From: an uncultured Collinsella sp.
Lineage (GTDB): Bacteria; Actinomycetota; Coriobacteriia; Coriobacteriales; Coriobacteriaceae
Assembly (NCBI GenBank): GCA_900544725.1
Contig: UQWK01000001.1
Location: 29,215-93,214, forward strand
DNA: 64,000 nucleotides
Reading direction: 5' to 3'
The translations under genes and the position numbers were made by a program. Shown here piece after piece: positions 43,370-51,829 of this stretch (within the stretch, counting starts at the first letter, position 1; each line of letters opens with the position of its first letter). The notes beneath the pieces are model-generated. The model did no database searches and was not told the DNA's origin. It saw only the letters and a list, made by a program, of their open reading frames with translations.

Positions 43370-43585
43370 ACGGACTCCTTTCATCGATGTTGGCAGGGCC
43401 ACCGTGCCTCTTGGCCGGTTGGCGTCGGGATCGTGGAGCCAACTCTCTACCCCGACTCTGGATAAAACGCGCCCGCTCCTTGCGGGCACGATGGAGTCTA
43501 TCAGCACGCGCGGACAGAAATCAAGCGCCGCCTGCGAAATGATGTGCAGACGGCGCTTGATTACGCGGCAATTATTCGGCCAACA

Positions 43586-43703
43586 TCCGGAAAAGTGTCG
43601 AAATCAGCCGTATGAAAGTACGGAAAAGTGTCGAAATCGGCACCTCAAAAGTACGGAAAAGTGTCGAATCTGATGGTCTCAACATCCGGAAAAGTGTAAC
43701 CGG
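43586..43703. repeat. Four tandem 33-bp repeats with core CGGAAAAGTGTCGAA
   Basis: The core starts at 43586, 43619, 43652 and 43685, an exact 33-base step. The first bases are TCCGG or TACGG, and the sequence between cores varies. The last copy is cut after AAGTGT. They lie in a 397-base gap without a convincing gene, between the hypothetical gene and the Ala/Pro-rich membrane protein gene. Confidence 0.85.
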
Positions 43704-43766
43704 ATGACAAAACAGCACGTAGAAGCTGGTGCTACATATGGACACTTCAGCCGCCCCCGATCCTCG

Positions 43767-44768
43767 CTACTCGTCTCCGTCGTTGGGGTCGCCCTTGAGG
43801 GTGTTGATGTCCAGGTACTGGTTGTCGTCCTCTGCTTTCTGCGTTTCCGATTCGGACGCGGTGGGGCCGCGGAATAGCTGGAATCCCTCAAACGCGATCA
43901 CGCCGAGCAGAGCGATGATGATGGCGATAAAGACAACCTTTGCCGCTTGCGAAAACTCCGAAAAGCGCGGCGGTTCTTTTTCGGTGTAGTAATCGGTAGC
44001 GCGCTCATCGTCGGTGCCGTGGGTATACGACGATGCCGAGGCTGCCTTTACGCTCGCTTGGTTGTAATCGGGAGCGGGCGTGGCAGCAAACGGGTCACGA
44101 GAATAGCCGCGCGACGCTTGGCCGTAATCCTCGGTTTCGATGCGGCTGGCGCGAGGCTGTTCGCTCGGGCGGTTGGCGTATGCTGCGGTGTTGTCGTATG
44201 CGGAGTCGCGTTCCTCGGCAGCCGCAAACAGGGGGTTTACCGGAATGTCGAGCGCCGGCATGTCGCCCGAGGTCTCGTCCAGATCTGCCGCGGCCCAGGA
44301 ATCAAAGGCAAACTGGCGGTTGGAAAGATCATCCAGATCCATGACAGGCGGCTCGAGCTCGGGCTCGGGAGCCGTGTATGCCGACCGCTGCGGGGCAGCG
44401 TAGCGAATCGTGCTGTCTGCCGTGGGGCGCTGTGCCGCTGCAGCGAGAAACGCCGCCGTTTCGGACGGATCGCTAGTAGGACGGGGTGCAGGGGCGGCTT
44501 TACGCGTCGCCTGCACGATGGGACGGGTAGCAAAGTCGTCCGCGGGCACGGACGCCGGCGCGGGCGTGGCAGAAGGTGCGGGCTTTGCACTTGTCGGGCG
44601 AGCTCCGCCGCCCATGAGTTCCTCGGCGGTCCAGGGGCGGTCGCTCATCACGTCGTCGAGGCTCAGCGAAAAAAGGCCCTCTTCGCCCTCGTCAAACGCG
44701 TGTTTCGCATGCCTGGCGCCAGAAGCGATGCCTCCGCGGACGTTGCGTGATGCGTTGCTCGACCCCAT
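43767..44768 (-). CDS. Hypothetical Ala/Pro-rich protein with C-terminal membrane segment
   Basis: The 333-residue protein has a long low-complexity, probably disordered N-terminal part rich in Ala, Pro, Ser and acidic residues. One membrane segment (VVFIAIIIALLGVIAFEGFQLF) lies near residues 282-303 and a short acidic tail follows. There is no signal peptide, so the bulk is probably cytoplasmic. The ATG at 44768 has AAAGGA upstream; the ATG at 44801 does not. I do not recognise a family. Confidence 0.75.
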   Translation of the reverse strand: MGSSNASRNVRGGIASGARHAKHAFDEGEEGLFSLSLDDVMSDRPWTAEELMGGGARPTSAKPAPSATPAPASVPADDFATRPIVQATRKAAPAPRPTSDPSETAAFLAAAAQRPTADSTIRYAAPQRSAYTAPEPELEPPVMDLDDLSNRQFAFDSWAAADLDETSGDMPALDIPVNPLFAAAEERDSAYDNTAAYANRPSEQPRASRIETEDYGQASRGYSRDPFAATPAPDYNQASVKAASASSYTHGTDDERATDYYTEKEPPRFSEFSQAAKVVFIAIIIALLGVIAFEGFQLFRGPTASESETQKAEDDNQYLDINTLKGDPNDGDE

Positions 44769-44890
44769 CTTGTCCCATCCTTTCGAAATGCTCACATTCA
44801 TCGATTATATGGAACTTGCCTTGCGGCCGACTCTCGGATTCGCGCATTCCAGAACTCGCGCCCAAAAGGGGAGGGATGCGGGCGCGCTGA

Positions 44891-45544
44891 CTATTTGTCG
44901 TCGGCCTCTGCCTTGGCCTCGTTAAGGTAGCTGTAGAAGCTGTACTTGGAGATGCCAAAGAACTCGCAGGCGCGCTCGCTCGATTTGGAGATAAGGAAGG
45001 CGCCGCGGCGGTCGAGGTATCCGATAGCGCGAATGCGCTCGTCCTTGGTCATGAGGGCGGCGGGCTTGCCCACGTACTGCTCGCACTCGCGCAGCAGATC
45101 CTCGAGCAGGTCGCCGATGTTTTTGGTGATGGGCTCGGGCTCAGTGTATCCCTTGTCGCCCGTGCCGGTGAGCGCGTCGAGCGAACGCTCAAACGCCTTC
45201 ATGAGCGTGATGTCAAAGTTGATGCCCATAATGCCAACGGGGTTGCCGGCGTCGTCGCGAATGAAGATGGTCGACGATTTGAGCAGCTTGCCATCGGCGG
45301 TCTTGGTGAGGTACGGCGCGCGGTCGTGGACCTCGGCGGCATCCTCGTGCATGGACTCGAGCACAATATGGCTGGGGCCGTCGCCCAGTTTACGTCCGCT
45401 GATGTGGCCGTTTTCAATCACCACGATAGAGTGGTCCATGTCCTCGGTCTCCAGATCGTGGACGACGATTTCGCAGTTGGGGCCAAACTGTAGCGCCAGG
45501 CTGCGCGCAAGACGCTTGTAAAACTCAATCTGTGCGGGGGTCAT
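44891..45544 (-). CDS. YheO-like PAS domain transcriptional regulator, copy 2
   Basis: The 217-residue protein has the same order as the regulator at 29669: a YheO domain (LALQFGPNCEIVVHDLE, GRKLGDGPSHIVL) and a C-terminal helix-turn-helix (GAFLISKSSERACEFFGISKYSFYSYL). GGAAGG precedes the ATG. It diverges from dpaL, whose upstream region contains two AACAA/TTGTT palindromes, so it may control the dpaL-ygeY-ygeW genes. Confidence 0.9.
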   Translation of the reverse strand: MTPAQIEFYKRLARSLALQFGPNCEIVVHDLETEDMDHSIVVIENGHISGRKLGDGPSHIVLESMHEDAAEVHDRAPYLTKTADGKLLKSSTIFIRDDAGNPVGIMGINFDITLMKAFERSLDALTGTGDKGYTEPEPITKNIGDLLEDLLRECEQYVGKPAALMTKDERIRAIGYLDRRGAFLISKSSERACEFFGISKYSFYSYLNEAKAEADDK

Positions 45545-45667
45545 AGGTGCCTTCCTAAAAATTAGTTTGGGCTCACTGTGCCATAAACCACACCTGTTCG
45601 CAAATAACGAAAGCGTCGCTGCGTTATGCGACCGTTCGGCGGCGAAAAAGTACCGATTACGGCAACA

Positions 45668-45729
45668 AACAATTTGTTAGGTTTGCCAATCAAAAAGTGT
45701 GATAGAACAGTGCTAACAAACTTTTTGTT
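45668..45729. promoter_or_regulatory. Two AACAA-TTGTT palindromes upstream of dpaL
   Basis: AACAATTTGTT (45668-45678) and AACAAACTTTTTGTT (45715-45729) lie 47 bases apart in the region between the regulator gene and dpaL. The surrounding 277 bases are AT-rich, unlike the genes. They are candidate operators. Confidence 0.5.
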
Positions 45730-45821
45730 TGGCATCCACATAAAAGTTCAGCCGCATGAATGGGAATGGGCTGAAACGCGTATGCGGGGGCCGGCAAGAG
45801 AGAACTTAAGGAGTTCACCGT

Positions 45822-47036
45822 ATGGCCGATAAGATCCAGTGGGCGGGCAACACGATGCCCAAGAGCGATGACAAGCACTTGGGAATCATGAGCCTCGACC
45901 ACGTGAAGAAGGCCCGCGCCTTCCACCAGTCGTTCCCCCAGTACACCGTCACTCCGCTTGCCCGCCTGGATGGCCAGGCCGCGCGCCTGGGCCTGTCCAA
46001 CCTGTGCGTTAAGGACGAGAGCTATCGCTTTGGCCTCAACGCCTTTAAGGTCCTGGGCGGTTCGTTTGCCATGGCCAACTACATTGCCGACGAGACCGGC
46101 AAGGACGTTGCCGAGTGCACCTTCGATTACCTGACCTCCGATCAGCTTGCCAAGGACTTTGGCCAGGCTACCTTCTTTACCGCCACCGACGGCAACCATG
46201 GCCGCGGCGTGGCATGGGCTGCCAACAAGCTGGGCCAGAAGGCCGTCGTGCACATGCCCAAGGGTTCCACCAAGCCCCGCTTCGATAACATCGCCGCCGA
46301 GGGCGCCACGGTGACCATCGAAGAGGTCAACTACGACGAGTGCGTGCGCATGGCCGCCGCCGAGGCCGATGCCTGCGAGCGCGGCGTCATCGTTCAGGAC
46401 ACCGCCTGGGAGGGCTACGAGAAGATTCCGTCCTGGATCATGGAGGGCTACGGCACCATGGCTTCCGAGGCTGCCGAGCAGCTGCGCGAGATGGCCATCA
46501 ACCGCCCGACGCACGTCTTTGTTCAGGCCGGTGTAGGCTCGCTGGCCGGCGCCGTGGTGGGCTACTTCACCAACCTGTATCCCGATAACCCGCCGACCTT
46601 CGTTGTGGTCGAGTGCGCTCCGGCCGCCTGCCTGTACAAGGGCGCTGCCGCCGGCGACGGCGATCCGCGCATCGTGGACGGCGACATGCCCTCCATCATG
46701 GCCGGCCTGTGCTGCGGCGAGCCCAACATCCTGGGCTGGGATATCCTGCGCAACCACGCTACCGCCTTCGTGTCCTGCCCCGACTGGGTCACCGCTCGCG
46801 GCATGCGCACCCTGGGCGCTCCCGAGAAGGGCGACCCGCGCGTCATCTCCGGCGAGTCCGGCGCAGTGACCACCGGCCTGGTCGAGACCCTCATGCTCGA
46901 TCCCGAGTACGCTGAGCTCAAGGAGCTCATCGGCCTGGACAAGACGAGCTCCGTGCTCTGCTTCTCCACCGAGGGCGACACCGATCCGGATCAGTACCGT
47001 CGCATCGTCTGGGAGGGCGAGTATCCCACCTGCTAG
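45822..47036 (+). CDS. dpaL: 2,3-Diaminopropionate ammonia-lyase
   Basis: This PLP enzyme (YgeX) splits 2,3-diaminopropionate to pyruvate and two ammonia. The 404-residue protein has the PLP lysine K76 in RFGLNAFKVLGGS, ATDGNHGRGVA and FVQAGVGSLAGAV. Length and motifs match the family. AAGGAG lies just upstream. In the uric acid gene set it gives the final carbon product, pyruvate. Confidence 0.95.
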   Translation: MADKIQWAGNTMPKSDDKHLGIMSLDHVKKARAFHQSFPQYTVTPLARLDGQAARLGLSNLCVKDESYRFGLNAFKVLGGSFAMANYIADETGKDVAECTFDYLTSDQLAKDFGQATFFTATDGNHGRGVAWAANKLGQKAVVHMPKGSTKPRFDNIAAEGATVTIEEVNYDECVRMAAAEADACERGVIVQDTAWEGYEKIPSWIMEGYGTMASEAAEQLREMAINRPTHVFVQAGVGSLAGAVVGYFTNLYPDNPPTFVVVECAPAACLYKGAAAGDGDPRIVDGDMPSIMAGLCCGEPNILGWDILRNHATAFVSCPDWVTARGMRTLGAPEKGDPRVISGESGAVTTGLVETLMLDPEYAELKELIGLDKTSSVLCFSTEGDTDPDQYRRIVWEGEYPTC

Positions 47037-47051
47037 CAGGATGACCTGTCC

Positions 47052-47169
47052 GGAGGCAGCCGGAGGACTTTACTCCCTGCTCGGACAGTCCTGCTCGCAC
47101 GGAGAGCACATTAAGTGCTCTCCGGCTCGTGCGGAACTCGCGACGGAGCAAAGTCCTCCGTCCGCCTCC
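47052..47169. repeat. Long hairpin element, copy 2
   Basis: Arms 47052-47076 and 47145-47169 pair at 22 of 25 positions. The centre (about 47077-47144) matches the centre of copy 1 closely, including ACAGTCCTGCTC, GGAGAGCACATTAAGTGCTCTCC and CGTGCGGAACTCGCGAC. The arms share no sequence with the arms of copy 1. It lies between dpaL and ygeY. Confidence 0.88.
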
Positions 47170-47273
47170 TATGGTTACTTGCTTGTGGGGTACTCGACCT
47201 CACGCTGCTTGGCACAAGTGATCTATCTGAAATATCTACCTGTAGGTAAACCCTTGTAGAAAGGTTGACTGTT

Positions 47274-48659
47274 ATGACTAAAGAACTCGATTTTGATGCC
47301 ATCAAGGCTGCGGCTGAGTCCCATCGTGCTGATATGACTCGCTTCCTGCGCGCTATGATCTCCCACCCCTCTGAGTCTTGCGAGGAGGGTGAGGTTGTCG
47401 CTTGCATCAAGGCCGAGATGGAGAGCCTTGGCTATGACGAGGTCAAGGTCGACGGCCTGGGCAACGTTATGGGCTTTATGGGCGAGGGCGACAAGATCAT
47501 CGCCATCGACTCCCACATCGACACCGTCGGCATCGGCAACATCGAGAACTGGGACGCCGATCCCTATGAGGGCTACGAGACCGACGAGATCATCTACGGC
47601 CGCGGCGGCTCCGACCAGGAGGGCGGCATGGCTTCCGCTACCTACGCTGCCAAGATGATGAAGGACATGGGCCTCATCCCCGAGGGCTACAAGATCATGG
47701 TCGTCGGCACCGTCCAGGAAGAGGACTGCGACGGCATGTGCTGGCAGTACATCTACAACAAGGACGGCATTAAGCCCGAGTTCGTCATTTCCACCGAGCC
47801 CACCGACGGCGGCATCTATCGCGGTCACCGCGGCCGCATGGAGATCCGCGTCGACGTTCACGGCACCTCCTGCCACGGCTCCGCTCCCGACCGCGGCGAT
47901 AACGCCATCTACAAGATGGCCGACATCATCGCCGACGTCCGCGCCCTCAACAACAACGGCTGCGACGAGTCGACCGACATCAAGGGCCTCGTCAAGATGC
48001 TCGACCCCAAGTACAACCCCGAGCACTTCGAGGACGCCCGCTTCCTGGGCCGCGGCACCTGCACCGTCAGCCAGATCTTCTACACCAGCCCCAGCCGCTG
48101 CGCTGTCGCTGACTCCTGCGCCATCTCCATCGACCGCCGCATGACCGCCGGTGAGACCTGGGAGTCCTGCCTGGACGAAATCCGCAACCTGCCGGCCGCC
48201 AAGAAGTACGGCGACGACGTGAAGGTCTCCATGTACATGTATGACCGTCCGTCCTGGACCGGCGAGGTCTACGAGACCGAGGCTTACTTCCCCACGTGGA
48301 TCAACAAGGAGACCGCTCCGCACGTCAAGGCCCTCGTCGACGCCCACAAGGCCATGTTCGGTGACGAGCGCATCGGCTGCGAGCCCAGCATGGACAAGCG
48401 CACCGGTCGTCCGCTGTGCGACAAGTGGACCTTCTCCACGAACTGCGTTTCCATCCAGGGCCGCTATGGCATCCCCTGCGTCGGCTTTGGCCCGGGTGCC
48501 GAGTCTCAGGCTCACGCTCCCAACGAGGTCACCTACAAGGACGACCTGGTCACCGCTGCCGCCATGTATGTGGCTGCCCTGAACCTCTACGATCCGAGCC
48601 AGGCCGATGGCGACGCCACCGTGTTCCGCGCCGGTCTGACCAACAACAAGATCGACTAG
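47274..48659 (+). CDS. ygeY: YgeY family selenium metabolism-linked hydrolase (M20)
   Basis: The 461-residue protein is an M20 metallopeptidase relative with the metal motifs [22 protein letters not shown] and TVQEEDCDG. In this gene neighbourhood it is thought to hydrolyse an amide or carbamoyl bond of a ring-opened purine product, giving diaminopropionate for DpaL; the exact substrate is inference. The ATG at 47274 follows AAAGG; an upstream TTG at 47265 is less likely. Confidence 0.92.
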   Translation: MTKELDFDAIKAAAESHRADMTRFLRAMISHPSESCEEGEVVACIKAEMESLGYDEVKVDGLGNVMGFMGEGDKIIAIDSHIDTVGIGNIENWDADPYEGYETDEIIYGRGGSDQEGGMASATYAAKMMKDMGLIPEGYKIMVVGTVQEEDCDGMCWQYIYNKDGIKPEFVISTEPTDGGIYRGHRGRMEIRVDVHGTSCHGSAPDRGDNAIYKMADIIADVRALNNNGCDESTDIKGLVKMLDPKYNPEHFEDARFLGRGTCTVSQIFYTSPSRCAVADSCAISIDRRMTAGETWESCLDEIRNLPAAKKYGDDVKVSMYMYDRPSWTGEVYETEAYFPTWINKETAPHVKALVDAHKAMFGDERIGCEPSMDKRTGRPLCDKWTFSTNCVSIQGRYGIPCVGFGPGAESQAHAPNEVTYKDDLVTAAAMYVAALNLYDPSQADGDATVFRAGLTNNKID

Positions 48660-48681
48660 TCCCATTCCTCGATTTTGTTGA

Positions 48682-48706
48682 GCCGGGGACAGTTTATGCC
48701 CCCGGC
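48682..48706. repeat. Hairpin repeat with GGGGACAG loop
   Basis: GCCGGGG pairs with CCCCGGC around ACAGTTTATGC. It lies 22 bases after the ygeY stop and may also act as a terminator. The rest of the 200-base gap before ygeW shows nothing clear. Confidence 0.6.
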
Positions 48707-48860
48707 ACCTCCTGTTGACTTGGGGCCCGCGGTCGTTATCTCCCATGCTTCCTCAACGGTAGCGGGTCCTCGTCATAGCGCTCTGCATGTTCTAGCCACA
48801 CGCGCATGCCGGAGCACATCTACTCATTGCGATCGTTTCATCTTTGGAAAGGATATTTAC

Positions 48861-50063
48861 ATGGACGCTAAGTTTACCGAGCTCGTCGAGCAGCTGAACG
48901 GCCTCGATTTTAAGGGTATGTACGGCAGCGACTTCCTGCACACCTGGGATAAGACCACCGATGAGCTCAAGGCTCTCTACATCGTCGCCGACGCCCTGCG
49001 CGAGCTGCGCGAGAACAACGTTTCGTCCAAGATTTTCGACTCTGGTCTGGCCGTCTCCCTGTTCCGCGACAATTCCACCCGCACGCGCTTCTCCTTCTCT
49101 AAGGCCGCCAACCTGCTCGGCCTTGAGCTGCAGGACCTGGACGAGAAGAAGTCCCAGATCGCTCACGGCGAGACTGTCCGCGAGACCGCTACCATGATCT
49201 CCTTCATGGCCGACGTCATCGGCATCCGCGACGACATGTACATCGGCAAGGGCGACGCCTACATGGCCGAGGTCTCCGAGTCTGTCCAGCAGGCTTACGA
49301 GGACGGCGTTTTGGATCACCGTCCCACGCTCATCTCCCTGCAGTCCGATTCCGATCACCCCACGCAGTCCTCTGCCGACATGCTCTACCTCATCAACGAG
49401 TTTGGCGGCCTCGAGAACCTCAAGGGCAAGAAGGTTGCCGTCACCTGGGCCTATTCGCCCTCTTACGGCAAGCCGCTGTCCTGCCCGCAGTCGCTGATCA
49501 GCCTTCTGCCCCGCTTTGGCATGGACGTCACCCTGGCCCACCCCGAGGGCTACGACCTCATGCCCGAGGTCGTTGAGCGCGCCAAGGGCTATGCCGCCGA
49601 GTCCGGCACCACCTTTAAGCAGGTCAACACCATGGCCGAGGCCTTCGAGGGCGCCGACATCGTGATCCCCAAGAGCTGGGCTCCGTTTGCCGCCATGGAG
49701 AAGCGTACCAACCTGTACGCCGAGGGCGACGACGCCGGCATCGCTGCGCTCGAGAAGGAGCTACTCGCCCAGAACGCTACGCATCAGGATTGGTGCTCCA
49801 CGACCGAGCTCATGGAGAAGACCGCCAACGGCCAGGACACCATCTTTATGCATCCGCTGCCCGCCGACATCTCCGGTGTCTCCTGCGAGCACGGCGAGGT
49901 CAACGCCGACGTCTTCGACATGCACCGTGTGGGCATGTACAAGGAGGCCAGCTACAAGCCGTACGCCATCGCAGCCATGATGTTCCTGCAGAAGGTTGCC
50001 GATCCCGCCGCTACCCTCAAGGCCCTCGACGAGCGCAACACCGCCCGTTGGTTCCAGGCCTAA
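48861..50063 (+). CDS. ygeW: YgeW family knotted carbamoyltransferase
   Basis: The 400-residue protein belongs to the aspartate/ornithine transcarbamoylase fold. The carbamoyl phosphate motif is in FRDNSTRTRFSF near residues 68-79; HPTQSSADML, DWCSTTELM and HPLPADI are also present. Members act on an unidentified amine; here the likely role is removal of a carbamoyl group onto phosphate to feed carbamate kinase. The ATG at 48861 follows GGAAAGGA. Confidence 0.93.
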   Translation: MDAKFTELVEQLNGLDFKGMYGSDFLHTWDKTTDELKALYIVADALRELRENNVSSKIFDSGLAVSLFRDNSTRTRFSFSKAANLLGLELQDLDEKKSQIAHGETVRETATMISFMADVIGIRDDMYIGKGDAYMAEVSESVQQAYEDGVLDHRPTLISLQSDSDHPTQSSADMLYLINEFGGLENLKGKKVAVTWAYSPSYGKPLSCPQSLISLLPRFGMDVTLAHPEGYDLMPEVVERAKGYAAESGTTFKQVNTMAEAFEGADIVIPKSWAPFAAMEKRTNLYAEGDDAGIAALEKELLAQNATHQDWCSTTELMEKTANGQDTIFMHPLPADISGVSCEHGEVNADVFDMHRVGMYKEASYKPYAIAAMMFLQKVADPAATLKALDERNTARWFQA

Positions 50064-50077
50064 AGCTGGGCTGAGAA

Positions 50078-51028
50078 ATGGCTAAGCGTATTGTTGTCGC
50101 CTTGGGCGGAAACGCCCTCGGCGCCAACCTTCCCGAGCAGATGGAGGCCGTCAAGACGACTTCCAAGGCTATCGTCGACCTGATCGAGGAAGGCAACGAG
50201 GTTGTCGTCGTACATGGCAACGGCCCCCAGGTGGGTATGATCGCCAACGCGATGGCAGAGCTCACGCGCTCTAACCCTCAAAAGTACATTCCCTGCCCGC
50301 TGTCCGTTTGCGGCGCCATGAGCCAGGGCTACATTGGCTATGACCTGCAAAATGCGCTGCGCGAGGAAATGCTCGACCGCAACATCGACAAGGGTGTCGC
50401 CACCGTGCTCACCCAGGTCGAGGTTGCGGCGGACGATCCGGCCTTTGCCGACCCGGTCAAGCCGATCGGTCCGTGGATGAGTGAGGCCGAGGCCAAGGAG
50501 CTGGAGGCCGACCGCGGCTACCAGTTCATCCACGACGAGAAGCAGGGCTTCCGTCGCGTGGTTGCCTCGCCCAAGCCCGTGAACATCGTCGAGCTCGACA
50601 CCATTAAGTCGCTCGTCGAGTCCAGCCATGTGGTGATCTCCTGCGGCGGTGGCGGCATTCCCGTCACCAAGGCCCAGGGCAACCACCTTAAGGGCGCTGC
50701 CGCCGTCATCGATAAGGACTTTGCGGCCGAGAAGCTCGCCGAGCAGCTCGACGCCGATGCCCTGATTATCCTGACGGCCGTGGAGAAGGTTGCCATTGGC
50801 TTTGGTACCGACCACGAGCAGTGGCTCGACACGCTGACCGCGGCTGACGTAAAGCGTCTGTCCGAGGCCAACGAGTTCGGCCGCGGCTCCATGCTGCCCA
50901 AGGTCCAGGCCGCCTCGACGTTTGCCGAGAGCAAGCCGGGCCGCACGGCGCTCATCACGCTGCTCGAGAAGGCGCGTGACGGTCTTGCCGGCAAGACCGG
51001 TACCACGTTTACCGGCGACGCTGAGTAG
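50078..51028 (+). CDS. arcC: Carbamate kinase (YqeA/ArcC)
   Basis: The 316-residue amino acid kinase begins MAKRIVVALGGNALG and has VVVHGNGPQVG and VISCGGGGIPV. It makes ATP from carbamoyl phosphate and ADP. It lies 14 bases after ygeW, so the two are probably translated together and form an energy-yielding pair. Confidence 0.95.
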   Translation: MAKRIVVALGGNALGANLPEQMEAVKTTSKAIVDLIEEGNEVVVVHGNGPQVGMIANAMAELTRSNPQKYIPCPLSVCGAMSQGYIGYDLQNALREEMLDRNIDKGVATVLTQVEVAADDPAFADPVKPIGPWMSEAEAKELEADRGYQFIHDEKQGFRRVVASPKPVNIVELDTIKSLVESSHVVISCGGGGIPVTKAQGNHLKGAAAVIDKDFAAEKLAEQLDADALIILTAVEKVAIGFGTDHEQWLDTLTAADVKRLSEANEFGRGSMLPKVQAASTFAESKPGRTALITLLEKARDGLAGKTGTTFTGDAE

Positions 51029-51046
51029 GCATATCTGCACCATTGA

Positions 51047-51080
51047 GGAGGGTGCCCTGCGCCGCGGGGTGCCCTCCTTT
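51047..51080 (+). terminator. Terminator after carbamate kinase
   Basis: GGAGGGTGCCC pairs with GGGGTGCCCTCC, with two G-T pairs, around a GC-rich loop, and is followed by TTTGTG. It separates ygeW-arcC from mocA. Confidence 0.75.
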
Positions 51081-51147
51081 GTGCTATGGAGAGCCAAGGG
51101 GCGTTCGCTGTAAAACGAGCGCGTGCCTGTTCCGACGGAGTGCGAGC

Positions 51148-51168
51148 TTGCTATGGTGGGTATAGCAA
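51148..51168. promoter_or_regulatory. Palindrome upstream of mocA
   Basis: TTGCTAT and ATAGCAA are exact inverted 7-mers around GGTGGGT, 38 bases before the mocA start codon. It could be an operator in the mocA promoter. Confidence 0.4.
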
Positions 51169-51205
51169 CTATGGTGTCCAAGGTAGCCAGGGGAGGTTTG
51201 CGGAG

Positions 51206-51820
51206 ATGAAACTCGGTTGCGTCATTATGGCCTCGGGCGAGGGCAAGCGGTTTGGCTCCAACAAGATGCTTGCCGATATCTATGGCGAGCCGCTGATTGC
51301 CCGGACTATCGATTCGGCTCCCCGGGGCTTTGACGTTGTGGTTTCGACGCGTTGGCCCGAGGTCGCCCAGATTTGCGAGGACAAGCATTGCCCGTGCGTG
51401 CTGCACGATGGCGAGCTGCGCAGCGAAAGCGTCCGTGCGGGCCTTTCGTGGGGAGTCGAGCGCAACTGGAAAGGTTGCCTCTTTTTGCCGGGCGACCAGC
51501 CGCTTGTGAGCGCGGATTCTTTTGAGGCTATGGTTCGTGCATTTGACGAGCGTGGCCGCAAGCATCCGGTGCGTCTTGCGTGCAACGGTGAGCCTTCGAG
51601 CCCGGTGCTCTTTCCGGCGGAACTGTTCGATGCACTTATGTGTCTTGAGGGCAAGGACGGCGGCGGTTCGATCCTCAAAGGTCGCGTCGACGTTGCGCTG
51701 GTCGAGGCGCGTGCGTACGAGTTGTGGGATGTCGATACCGCCAAGGGACAGCGGCGCATAACGGAGCATATCGCCGCCTGCTCGTATTTTGATCACGTGG
51801 CAAACTGCATCAATCAATAA
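51206..51820 (+). CDS. mocA: Molybdenum cofactor cytidylyltransferase-like nucleotidyltransferase
   Basis: The 204-residue protein begins MKLGCVIMASGEGKRFGSNKML, the nucleotide-binding motif of MobA/MocA enzymes, with FLPGDQPLVSADSF in the middle. MocA adds CMP to molybdopterin for xanthine-dehydrogenase-type enzymes, fitting the dehydrogenase at 37277. The ATG at 51206 follows GGGAGG with a long spacer. It is 9 bases upstream of the hydantoinase gene. Confidence 0.88.
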   Translation: MKLGCVIMASGEGKRFGSNKMLADIYGEPLIARTIDSAPRGFDVVVSTRWPEVAQICEDKHCPCVLHDGELRSESVRAGLSWGVERNWKGCLFLPGDQPLVSADSFEAMVRAFDERGRKHPVRLACNGEPSSPVLFPAELFDALMCLEGKDGGGSILKGRVDVALVEARAYELWDVDTAKGQRRITEHIAACSYFDHVANCINQ

Positions 51821-51829
51821 GGAGCAATT

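Noticed and set aside
43290..43673. A small protein with repeated TEKCR units encoded over the 33-bp array
   Set aside because: The frame starts inside the region antisense to another gene and lacks a ribosome binding site; the peptide repeat follows from the DNA period being a multiple of three.
43586..43703. The 33-bp array as a CRISPR
   Set aside because: Conserved part is only about 15 bases, the spacing is too short for spacers, and no cas gene is present.
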